A stretch of 64,000 bases of DNA, taken from positions 434,001-498,000 of the forward strand of contig JAYKKR010000028.1 of assembly GCA_036971615.1 (NCBI GenBank). Reading direction: 5' to 3'. Each line of letters opens with the position of its first letter. The stretch's first letter is position 1. A program made the translations under genes and the position numbers. The notes under the pieces were generated by a model that ran no database searches, was not told the DNA's origin, and saw only the letters and a program-made list of their open reading frames with translations. Positions 14,201 through 24,428 of this stretch are shown one piece after another. The DNA comes from Amyloporia xantha. Lineage: Eukaryota > Basidiomycota > Agaricomycetes > Polyporales > Adustoporiaceae.

Positions 14201-16198
14201 GTTGAAGGCTGCTGACTGCGAAAACATCAGACTATTAGCAAAGCGATCGAGATGTACTGTCGGAGCGTTGAAGAGCAGTTCATGGCGGAGATGTTCCCCC
14301 GACCTACGGACTACCTACAACCTCAAAAGTCATCAGCGTGGCTTGAAAAGGCCAAGCAACTAGCGAACACAGGCGAAAAGAAGATCGAACCGTTCACATT
14401 CCAGCCAGAATCATGCGTCAAGTTGAACAACGTCGAGGCCGCCCGTCGACTTCTCGACAACATGTACAACCAGATGCAAGCTGACAAGAAGATGGAGGTT
14501 CTGCAGGACGCGCCACCTGTACCCGAGAAGGCGGATCGGGCGGATCGTTTTCTGTTCACGGTTAAGATCGTCATTGCTGAAGGGCTGGTAGCTTTGGACT
14601 CTAGTCCATCATCGAAGTTGGACACATTCGTCACTCTCAGTGACGAGCAAGGTAATCGACTAGCCAAGACAAGGACAATATATGAGACGCTCAATCCTCG
14701 ATGTGCGTGCATCTATGACTGTTTCGCTCGTCCAGTTGAGACTCATTGTGCACTTAGGGGAGGAGACCTTCGATATGTCAGTGGAGAAACCCCTGTGGCT
14801 GATGGTCAGCGTTCGTGATCGTGCGCTAATCGGCAAACACGATACCGTTGGACGCGCCTACATTTGTCTCGACCCTCGACGATATGGCGACTTCCTCACT
14901 CATGATCAATGGATGGACCTGGATACCCAGGGCCGGATCCTGCTCCGTATCAGTATGGAGGGTGAGAAAGATGATCTGCAGTTCTACTTTGGTCGTGCCT
15001 TCCGATCACTAAAGCGGGCGGAGAGTGACATGGTCCGCGTCTTCATTGACAAAGTTGGTTGACTCTTTCCCATGATATCTGTCATCCTAACGCATGTATG
15101 TCAGGTTTCTCCCTTCATTCGACAATGTCTCTCAAGAACAGTGCTGAAGACACTTATCAAGACGACTTCTGGCAGTATCGATTACAACAAGGCCTTGGGC
15201 AACGTCACTGCTCTCTTTGGTCAAGCCTTGGGGTCAAATAATTCCGAGGTCCAGATTCCATTACCTCAATCTGAAAAGCCTCGTATTAGGCCAGAGGCTT
15301 TGTCAGATGTCGAGATAGAACAAGCCATCGTTCCGCTCTTCGATTACCTCGACGCCATCCTACCGACGTTCAACACATACCTCAGTGACTCCACGAAGGA
15401 GATGGTCATGACCAGAGTGTGGAAGGAAATCTTGAACGTCATCGAGGGACTGCTCATACCCCCTCTGTCTGATATCTCAAGCGACATGAAGCCATTGAGT
15501 GATAAGGAAGTCGATATTGTATTCAAGTGGCTGAAAGTAAGCCTGCGTCTATTTTTAGGACCATTCTTTCTGATCGTATCTCATGACAGTTCTTGCGGGA
15601 CTACTTCTACGCGAGCGGAGAAGGCCCTGTGCCAATAGAATCGCTACAAAATCAGAAATACCGAGATGTGCTATCCATCCGATTGTACTATGATTGGCAT
15701 ACGTGCGTCCTATTTTCGACCTTTGGCGCTGTCGTGCTGAGCTGACCACGTCTTTCAGCGATGCTCTGATGGAGGAGTGCGTGCGCATGATGCAGCAGAG
15801 CCTTCGCGCTTCACCAGCGCTGAAGAAGCGGGCAAAGAGCGTGTACCAGCAGCGCAACCTAGGCACGATCAAGAACCGCAAGAAGGAGAAACAACAGGAG
15901 AAGGAGGTCAACAACGGCGAGACGATCCTGCGAATCCTCCGGATGCGGTGCGTTTACGTCGTTCGTGCGCGTCCAGAACGCCCAGCTGATCTCTTGTAAT
16001 GCTTTTATCTCGCCAAGGCCCGGAACGTCGGACTTCATTGCCCAGCAGCTGCACGCCATGACGAGCATGCAGGCCGAGCGAGAGGCGCGTGAGCAAGAGC
16101 AACAGAAGCGGAAACTGCAACGGCCACGGCAAGGACAGCAGCAGTCCGTGTCCGCGATACCGCCCGTCCCGCCCCTCCCTCCCAAGACTGCAGCGTAG
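11254..16198 (+). CDS. C2 and MUN (Munc13-homology) domain protein, UNC-13/Ync13-Git1-like
   Basis: Fungal relatives (S. pombe Ync13 and Git1) act in vesicle priming at the division site or in cAMP signalling, so a membrane-traffic role is likely. Start MSRRSYAGSMHERRISKFR at 11254; the first introns join as DDDLR-NFVLRVAFLSFQMQPK. Later parts: coiled/helical N-terminal segment (11.5-12.3 kb, FYGQVKDESFRRQMKENRK), a Ser-rich linker (12.5-12.7 kb), MHD1-like helices (13.8-14.3 kb, FEPYVRQWLVNTDNKTAQWV, SKAIEMYCRSVEEQFMAEM), a C2 domain (14.55-14.97 kb, FTVKIVIAEGLVALDSSPSS, KTRTIYETLNPRWEETFDMS, HDTVGRAYICLDP), and MHD2 (15.3-15.9 kb, PLFDYLDAILPTFNTYLSDS, WKEILNVIEGLLIPPLSD). The C terminus is Gln-rich then Pro-rich, ending PPLPPKTAA. 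About 1,300 residues, many short introns, apparently intact. Confidence 0.9.
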
Positions 16199-16729
16199 AC
16201 GGTTAATGTTGAGACATGAGAGATGATTGCTGAACTCTATATCCTGGGACAGATACCTTGCATAGTATACCACCGCCGCTCTTTTTCGTGTTAATAGTGC
16301 TACTACATTTCTCTGCTCATGCGTTGTCGTAATTTCTCAATGGGATCGACTGTTTGTTCATACTGAAGCTTTTGTCTGATCATGGCATGATGCACGATGC
16401 TAGAATAGATTGGTATCAGAAGCAAGAACAACATGCATGTTTTACGAGGGACACTAAATTAAAGGAGGCGTCATGTAATCCAAGATTCTAAGTGGTATGC
16501 AGTTAATACAGTGCTAACGTAGTATCAATAGGGAATATTAAATAGTAGCGATACAAGTGGTGGTGGGTAACGTCCGTTGAGCAATTCAAACGGCGATATT
16601 CGCCCGCAACGTATCGACAGCCTAAGGCGGTACTGCGAAGGCAAGCTAACCCGGTCCCGGCATCAACGAGCGCCTGCATTCGGGGATATTAGGGCACCCT
16701 GACGGGACGCGGTGATAGAAGGGAGGCGA
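16199..16729. other. Convergent 3' intergenic region
   Basis: Lies between the stop of the MUN-domain gene and the stop of the oppositely oriented Ser-rich gene, so it should hold both 3' UTRs and poly(A) sites. No gene-like structure was seen. Confidence 0.5.
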
Positions 16730-17377
16730 CTAGAGACATAGCGCGCTCTCGTCTTCTTCGGAGATCGAGGAGAGGGACGAGTGCCGTGACCGTGGCAGCA
16801 TGCGCGCTGACCGCTGGCGCCGTAACGAAGGCGACGAGATCTGATGAGCAGGTGGCTGGGTATGCGAGGGCGATGGGATATACGAATCCAGGCGGGGAGC
16901 CGGGCCCGGGCGGGGGGAGGCAGTGTAGATGATGTACGGCTCGTCGGAGGATGGCTCGTCCGGGGTATACTGTGGGCTCGCCACGTCGTCGAGGTCGTCC
17001 ACTGCGTCTGCAGCAGCCAAAATGTCAACCCATGAGTGGGTAATGTGCGCAAGCGCCTGAGGGAGGACATATCGTGAGCCAGACCCGGAGTAGTGGCGCG
17101 AATGGCTGCAACGTACCCTTGCATCTACACCTGCGGTGTGGTCAATCCATTCTGCGATCCTGCGCGTCCACTCCCTCCTACGCAGGAATTCGACACGTTC
17201 GCGCCTTTGGGCCAAGCTCTCTACGAACTTCTGCTGTCTCTCTGATGAGCTGTAGAGCGGTGATTGGAGGACGTCGGCATTGGGCGACGAGACAGGCCAC
17301 GGCAAGGAAGAGTCTGTCTTAGGGAACGAGTTCTTCGAAGTTGAGCCTGCATATGAGTACTGGGAAAGCGAAGCCAT
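16730..17377 (-). CDS. Small Ser-rich hypothetical protein
   Basis: One long frame runs from MASLSQYSYAG (start at 17377; another Met lies five codons upstream at 17392) to SLSSISEEDESALCL and the stop at 16730. A central helical stretch (ERQQKFVESLAQRRERVEFL, REWTRRIAEWIDHTAG, HITHSWVDILAAADAV) is followed by an acidic Pro/Ser region (YTPDEPSSDEPYIIYTASPR) and a basic Ser-rich tail. A 60 nt segment, 17057-17116, has good GT-AG borders (donor GTACGT) and is a multiple of three. It is probably an intron that happens to be open, since removing it deletes only low-complexity VRCSHSRHYSGSG-type residues. Function unknown; the composition resembles small fungal regulatory or scaffold proteins. Confidence 0.6.
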   Translation of the reverse strand: MASLSQYSYAGSTSKNSFPKTDSSLPWPVSSPNADVLQSPLYSSSERQQKFVESLAQRRERVEFLRRREWTRRIAEWIDHTAGVDARVRCSHSRHYSGSGSRYVLPQALAHITHSWVDILAAADAVDDLDDVASPQYTPDEPSSDEPYIIYTASPRPGPAPRLDSYIPSPSHTQPPAHQISSPSLRRQRSARMLPRSRHSSLSSISEEDESALCL

Positions 17378-19655
17378 ACTATCGGAGAGCAATGCGAGAA
17401 ATCAGAGACAAGAGACGGAGAACCTGGTGGTCGTACAGCAAGACACGCAGCGATGGGGACGCTGCGGGCAACGCCCATCGCACTGCGCCAATTTATACCG
17501 TTCCCCATTGGAATCGGATGATCTTTGAGTCACAAGTCCACGCAAGGGTGACGGCATGCGATAGACGCACGCCTAAACCTGCTGGTTGCTGACGCGGGCC
17601 TCGACCTGACACGGTGGTGGACGGGTCGAGATTGGTCACCTACCCCATCGCCACGAATGTCCGAGATGCACCGCGAGATGCGGACGCCTGACTGGGCGGT
17701 CCCGCGCGGGACTGTCCTGCTGCCGCACAGTAAAGCCGCTGACCAATCAGGAACCCGCAGCGGCATCACGTGCTCACCGACCGACGAGTCCCGTCCCACT
17801 AAGCGCTCGCCCGCCCGCTGCGCTCGGGATAGCCGGGCACCGTAGTATGGGCCTCCAAGGAAAATACACTACTGACCGCTGTCCACCTCAGGTTGCGATA
17901 TTGCGCTCTCCTACGCATCCGTACCTCAATATCCGTTGTAGGGTCGGACATTTTGTCATTGTAAAGAAACCAACTGTCCGCCTCCTGAAACGCACGTTTC
18001 GTCAGGGACGCTAGCGCTAGCGGGTCGCTCTTGTCGCCGGCTTTGATGCACCGCCCCTGCCATCTGGCATTCAATGATGACCGCCTGATTTGGACAGAGT
18101 CGCGACCCGACGACAGCTTCCGCATAAGTTTAGTATAAGGAGTCACGACAATGGCGACGGATGCCTCATTGACAATTACTCACAGCCTATCCAGCTTCGG
18201 GTCCGACACGGCGACACCCATATGTCCCGTGCATGCTTGCCTTACAGCGCCATTGGATCCCAAAGGAATCATATAACGGCGTTGCAAATGTGTCCGGGTA
18301 GCGCTGCTACCGGCATTCCCACCGTTAGTACGTACCGACCGGAGACAGCGAAACCTCAACCTCAAGGGAAATTAGCGTATATATCAGCATATACATTCCT
18401 GGCCACCCTTCAAAATTACCTACCATTTCTCCATTGTCAAGGCCGCCAGCTAGGGGCCTAGGGCAGCCTCGTCACGGTCCTACTGAGAGGTCTACCGCAG
18501 CGTGTTTGCCGGCCCCTGCTGTCACCGGCGAGCAATGTCACCTTTCTCCAGAGATTAATGACGATCGTATTGTCCGCGAGCAGTCATGATTGAGAGTTAC
18601 AGCCGGTGCAAATTCGCACTTACAGGTGGGTCCAGTTTCCGTTCGAGTCAAGCGGACAAGACTGAGAAACGCGGTCACGCTCAGATCACGCGACCCGCGA
18701 ATACACTCGTAATTTCCATCTTCTTTCGCGTCCATACGATTGAAACCTGTCTATCACCTTCTCATAACACCGCCCACATTCGCAAGAACGCTGAGCGCTG
18801 CAGGATGACCGAGCGTCCAATAGCGGCATATTACCCAAGAAGTATCTCGTGAGTTCATAGGCAAAGTCCTTGCGATTTGCAAATGCAGGTGCCACGCTTT
18901 CCGTGCGGCATTATCTAGAGTCTGGAAAACAAGTGTCCTCTGGCGCTATGTCAATACAGTGACCGCCTGCGGCCGCAGACGACAGATATAGCAAGAACAA
19001 GTTGAACATGAACATAAGGCTCAGACATCTCGACCCTGCCATGCATAAGTCCCAGGAAGGCACAAGTTTCACCGGAATTTTCTTGCGAATTCAAACAGCA
19101 CCTACTTAGCAAATCCTGTCGACCGGGAGTGTAAGTCAAGACTTGTCTGTGATCCCATGGCTTGTGAGTAGTAGTTTCGCTTTCAGTGCACACGGAATCG
19201 GGCTGAAAGCAGAGGTCCGGCGGAAGTATTTCTAGACCCCTCTACAGACCTCTGTACAACGCCTCGGACACGTGCTGTTCGGTACACCATGGTCATTTAG
19301 GTCACTTTCCTTGCAAGTACTTCAGAAAGGGCCTTGGACCGGGTTAAGTATACCACCATGTGACCGCGTTACGCGCCTGTCAGGTTCATTAGCACCTTCA
19401 TCTCTAATAGTAAAGGCCCTTACGAACTCTTCCTGCATTGCTGAGTACTCGTCACCGCAACACTCACTTGCTATATGTCTCATTTGAAAATTACTGCGAA
19501 AGCGACCGCCGCTTGTGGTGTGGGCGAGGCGGGAGGTCGTGATGCAGTACTATCTTTCTGTTATATATGTAATATGAATTGCAGAACTGTCCTGGTACGA
19601 TTCGCAAAAGAACAAAAGCTCGACAACATTGAACAGCCGTTCTGTATGAGCAGAC
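17378..19655. other. Long gene-poor stretch
   Basis: Frames here (such as 17799-18146 minus, 18090-18461 plus) show no motifs, no conserved-looking exon chain and many stops. The first 200 bp upstream of 17377 may hold the promoter of the Ser-rich gene. Nothing else is supported. Confidence 0.5.
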
Positions 19656-21580
19656 TATGAACGAGACGCGCTACGCGTGGCGCGCGTGACCGAGAAGAGG
19701 AACAACGTGCACAACAGAGATCTTCTCTTCCTTGGTCGACTAAGTCACAAACCTATAGGATTCCTTTCTTCCATTCTGCATCTTACGAGGCCCTAAAGGT
19801 GAGTAAGCCAGTTTCGCTGTAGACCTGAAGCCTTCGCGGCCAGTATATCAGCCTTAATTGCTAGTGTCCCTCGCTTTTCTGAGCTCACAGACTCCACTAG
19901 ATTCTTTCGTTGGATGCCTGAAACACAGCTCGCCATTCCCGCGATCATTCCCGATAAGGGATTTTGGTATTCGGATGGAAATATCATCATCGCCACTATA
20001 CAAGGACACGCATTCCGCGTTCACCGATCAATACTATCGCGACACTCACAAGTCTTCGAAAATCTCTTTGCGGTTCCTCCCTCTGCAGATCAGGAGACGA
20101 CGGATGGCTGCGTGGTTGTCCGGTTGTCCGACAGTGTCGATGACTTTCGGCATTTGTTGCATGTATTGTATGACGCCGTCAGGTGCGCTCTCTCGCATGT
20201 ACGGGGACTCTTCTAAATCTAACTACCTATGGTTCAGATATTTCGATCCCGACGGCTACCAAGCGCCATTCTCCATGGTGGCGGCGCTAGTGCGGCTAGG
20301 CCACAAGTATGAAATGGAAGGCCCGCTGCGTTCCGCGCTGACACGCTTGGAGTCGTGCTTTCCGGACAATCTTTCCGACTGGGATGAAATTCACAACGAG
20401 GAGGAGGCATTCGCCGCCAGTGATACTATGCGACTAGAAAGTAACACTGATGCCATTATAGCTGCCAACCTCGCACGTCTAACCAACACACATTCCATCC
20501 TACCGACTGCTCTCTATCAATGTTGCTTGCTAGATGGGACTACGCTGATACAAGGTGCCTGTTCATCCGATGGGATAGCCTACAGGCTTTGCAGAGAAGA
20601 TTTGACGCGATGTATCGACGCAAGGGCGCGCATCGCGCAAACGTTGTCGTTCAATGTCGTACAAAGTGCGTCAGGTAAAGACAGCGACCCTATGTGCTCA
20701 TTTCGATGTGCGAAGAGAGCGTTGAGATACTTCAAGTGTCTGTCCAATATAACGGCGCAGCAATTTCCAAATCAATCCTGTCATGTTCTACACCCGCATC
20801 CGGATTGTCTTATTGCTCTTGCTGGCATCTTGAAAGACTGTCCACATTGCCCAAAACATATAAAGAACCGATGGCAGAACAAACGAGCGCAATTCTGGGA
20901 CACACTACCGCGTCTAGTAGGAGTTTACGTGAGGGATTGGTCATCTGCGGTTAGTCTTTAGTGGGATTGTACCACATGAGGTCCGTGCCCATCCCCATCA
21001 CCGCCAGTACATGATATATTGACTGTGACATCCACATCAGTGGGCGCTGTGCCATTGGTGAGGTATAATACTCCTGTAGACAGCAATAGCTGCGTTTTAA
21101 CAATCTAACAGCATGTATGGGTCAACATCAAGGGGAATAATATGCTGTAAACAAACAAATGTTCTTGTTAGGACTGCCTGTACCTTGCAATCGACGATAT
21201 CACCATCGCTTTCCAACAGTCTGCGTCTTGAATTAAACAGGCGAATAACATAACACGGTGATCCCTAAAACCTTTCAGTAGGTCTAAATGGCAGGTCACC
21301 GCATACACGTATATCCGACGGTATACTAATACCAGGATGAGGTATATTATTGTAGTCCCCGACACGAGCGAGCCACTGCAAAGTTTACGTCAAAAAGTAC
21401 ACTAAATATCAAATTGAGGAACCGTGATGCATGAGATTGTACCCGAACAATGTAAGCTTGAGATGACGGAAGTGAAAAGTGATTCCGAGACATTACTATG
21501 ATACCAAGAAAATTGAGCATGCGATGAGTGCCATGCACCGACACCTTGACCTATTCTCCAAAAATGCCACTGTGACTGTA
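19656..21580 (+). repeat. Tandem duplication unit, copy 1 (BTB gene with flanks)
   Basis: Aligns by eye with 22352-24399. The shared part begins upstream of the BTB gene (TATGAACGAGACGCG...) and ends far downstream at TGTGACTGTA. So the promoter, the gene and about 0.6 kb of 3' sequence were duplicated together. Copy 1 is about 120 bp shorter, with indels mainly downstream of the stop codon. Confidence 0.85.
19914..20961 (+). CDS. BTB/POZ domain protein, copy 1
   Basis: Two exons, 19914-20182 and 20238-20961 (donor GTGCGC, acceptor TTCAG), give 330 residues. The N-terminal third is a BTB/POZ fold: FWYSDGNIIIATIQGHAFRV, HRSILSRHSQVFENLF, VVRLSDSVDDFRHLLHVLYD, then RYFDPDGY, and the downstream helix VAALVRLGHKYEME. 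This is the layout of the large agaricomycete BTB families that act as protein-interaction adaptors, sometimes for Cullin-3 ligases. The C-terminal half (Cys-rich, HCPKHIKNRWQNKRAQFW) is shared with copy 2 and unassigned. The sequence just upstream (GGTGAGTAAG near 19798 to an AG near 19900) could be a 5' UTR intron. Protein identity to copy 2 is high in the BTB part and lower in the C-terminal half. Confidence 0.82.
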
Positions 21581-21734
21581 TTCATCTCTTATTAACACCA
21601 GCCGCACAACCGTTACACTGTGATCACCATACCTCAGGACCTCCACCAAGTCCGCGTAATATTCATTCTCTGGATGTCTCCTGTGGAAAACCACCCGAGA
21701 AATGGCCAGAACCAGACAGTGGTCCAGGCGACTC

Positions 21735-22200
21735 GGAGACCCTAGGATCAGGAGGAGTCAGTGACACCAAGGACGAACAACTTAACAGCCGATGAGGCAT
21801 TTTGGTATCCGAAAGGATGACTCCATTCTCGCTGCACTTACTTTTGCATTCCATACCCATAAATTGATAACTTTTTCGAAATTGCGTGGCCTTTCGTAAC
21901 CTTTTCATCGGCAAGTCACGGAAATTGGCGCGGTGCCCTGTCTCTCTTATAGTGCCCGGTTCGCTGACGACTCGCGGCATCTTCTGTCTGTGCTTTACGG
22001 CGCTGTGACGTGTGTATTCCCATCCGACTGCGCCCGGTGCAAAATCGAATCTTGATTACTGACCGATCACAGTGCTGATAGGTACTTCAGGAACTGGCGA
22101 TCAACAAGTCGCCTTCTCTGCATTAGCTCTACTGGTGCGCCTTGGAACGCAAGTAGCGGACGCTCGAGAGGCTTGCTAGGCGCTACGTTGGCACGCATGG
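21735..22200 (+). pseudogene. Decayed BTB/POZ gene copy between the two intact copies
   Basis: Fragments match the BTB family in shifting frames: an EAFWYPK segment near 21805 (compare FWYSDG), FADDSRHLLSVLYGAV near 21963-22010 (compare VDDFRHLLHVLYDAV), and, after an intron-like gap, RYF at about 22080 followed by traces of the AALVRLG helix. Frame changes and in-frame stops rule out a product. It is much more diverged than the flanking copies, so it is an older duplicate rather than part of the recent unit. Confidence 0.6.
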
Positions 22201-22351
22201 GGACGTGCTTGTCGGACATTCTGTTTGAGTGGCACCGTCAAGGTCGCTGCCAAAATACGACGAGAAATTACCGTGACGGACTGGAAAGTCCCGGAAGTCT
22301 GAACAGAGTTTTATCGATCCACTAGTGATTCGCTGTCCTGTGCGACCAGAA

Positions 22352-24399
22352 TATGAACGAGACGCGTTACGCGCGTGTGGCGCGTGGCCGAGAAGGGGAA
22401 CAACGTGCACGACGAAGTGTCTTGTGTCTCTCCCTCGGTCCACTGAGTCACAAACCTCTAGGTTCCCTGTTGCATTCTGCGGCTTACGACACTATATAGG
22501 TAAGTCAGTCAGCGCTGCCATAAGCTGAAACCTTTGCGACCAATTTGTTTACCTCATGAGCCGTGATTGCTATATCATTTGCTTTACTTTACTTACACTT
22601 TCGACTAGCTTCCTTCTTTTGTTAGATGTCTGAAACACACCTTGCCATGCCCGTGATCATGCCCGATGAGCGCTTCTGGTATTCGGATGGAAATATTATC
22701 ATTGCCACGGTACAAGGACATGCATTCCGCGTTCATCAATCAATGCTATCGCGACATTCGCAAGTCTTCGAAACCCTCTTTGCGGTTCCTCCCTCTGCGG
22801 ATCAGGAGACGATGAATAGCTGTCTGGTTGTCCGGCTATGTGACAGTGTTGACGACTTTCGGCATTTGCTCCATGTATTGTATGATGCCGCGAGGTGCGC
22901 TCTCTTGCGAGTCCGGGGACTCAGACCGTAAACACTTACCGATGGCCCAGATATTTTGACCCTAACTGCTACCAAGTGCCCTTCTCCGTGGTAGCAGCGT
23001 TAGTGCGCCTGGGCCACAAATACGAAATGGAGGATCTGCTGAAAGCCGCGTTGGCACGTTTGAAGTCGTGCTTTCCTGATAACCTTCCTGATTGGGACAA
23101 ACTTCATGGTGAAGGCGGCAAACTGCCTGCCAGTAATATCATGCGACTAGAAAGCGAGACCGATTCCATCATAGCAGTGAACCTTGCGCATCTGACCCAT
23201 ACATCTTCCATCCTACCGACCGCTCTCTACCGATGTTGCCTGCTAGATGCAAGTACCTTGATGCAAGGTGTCTGTTCATCCGATGGGATAACCCACGAGC
23301 TTTGCAAAGAAGATCTGGTACGATGTATCGACGCAAGGGTGCACATCACTCAAGCATCGACGTTCAATATCACACAGATTGTGCCGTCTGTGTCGTCTGA
23401 TAACAACGGCACCGTGACCGCGTCGCTAATTCTCAACGGTACTGTATGTCAACGCCAATGTGCAGACTCAGGGTTTCTACACCTGAAATACCTGCTTGCT
23501 GTCTGGCATCGGAAATACGAATATGATCATGTTCTGCAGCCATTTCCATCGTCCCTTCGCGATCTTTGTAACAACTTCAGTTTTTGTTCCCAATGTCCCA
23601 TAAAAATCGAAAATGAATGGCTGAAGAGACGAGCACAGTTCTGGTGCTCACTGCCACTCCAATTCGGAGTTGATGTAGAGGATTGGAAACCTGCAACTCA
23701 CTCTTGGCAGCGTTGAAGGGCAGGAGGTCCGTGTATACCCTCTATTCCCTCTACATCATTTTTTGACACCGACAAAGTTTCATTTACCCTTCTATTTGGT
23801 CTCCCCTACAGGAGGTGCCATGCCATTGGTGCGGTACGATTCTCCAGCAATTGTCGAGCTGTACCAACCTAACGATATGATATGGATCAGTAGAAAGTCG
23901 AATGGGACGGTCTTCAAATATATGTACACTCTTGTCGAACTAGGGCCTGTACTTCACAAGATTTATTATATTTGAAAAACTCAGTCTTGTATCTGCTGGA
24001 GGACATTGTTCAGTGTCGAATATCCATGCATCACTTTCCGGACTGATTCCTTCTCATCTTGATAATGCGAATAAATACTACGATGTACTCATACATAGTC
24101 CCGCTAGAATGGCTCCCTTAAGACGAGCGGTAAGACTGCACATGAAATTAGACGATATGCCAGGACGTGTATATATTGTAGCTCCCGACACGACCGAGCC
24201 ATTGTGCAAAGTTTACGCCAAAAAGTACACTAAATATCAAATTGAGGACCCGCGATGCATGAGGTTGTACCCGAACGATGTAAGCTTGAGATGAAGAGCG
24301 ATTCCGAGACATTACTATGATACCAAGAAAATTGAGCATGCAATGAGTGCCATGCACCGACACCCTGACCTATTCTCCAAAAATGCCACTGTGACTGTA
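22352..24399 (+). repeat. Tandem duplication unit, copy 2 (BTB gene with flanks)
   Basis: Partner of 19656-21580. Its 3' border, at the end of GTGACTGTA, lies only about 30 bp from the stop codon of the next, minus-strand gene. The duplicated tail includes a small open frame at 24013-24294 that is broken in copy 1. Confidence 0.85.
22626..23716 (+). CDS. BTB/POZ domain protein, copy 2
   Basis: Exons 22626-22894 and 22951-23716 give 344 residues; the intron position and phase match copy 1 exactly. BTB segments: FWYSDGNIIIATVQGHAFRV, HQSMLSRHSQVFETLFAVPP, DSVDDFRHLLHVLYDAARYF, VAALVRLGHKYEMEDLLKAA. Compared with copy 1 it has an insertion around SVSSDNNGTVTASLILNGTV and a different C-terminal end (DVEDWKPATHSWQR). 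The Cys-x2-Cys near the C terminus (FCSQCPIKIENEWLKRRAQF) is retained in both. Likely function is as a protein-protein adaptor; target unknown. Confidence 0.82.
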
Positions 24400-24428
24400 C
24401 AGCCGAAGTTACCCTGTCTTGAAGAAAT
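23717..24428 (+). other. 3' flank of BTB copy 2 with small open frames
   Basis: Holds open frames 23763-23975 and 24013-24294, the second ending CMRLYPNDVSLR. The matching part of copy 1 (21040-21580) is interrupted, so these are either a decaying downstream coding segment carried in the duplication or chance frames. No family recognised. Confidence 0.3.

Noticed and set aside
17530..18461. Frames on both strands between the Ser-rich gene and the BTB duplication
   Set aside because: Basic, Arg/Ser-rich translations typical of random GC-rich sequence; no start or splice context.
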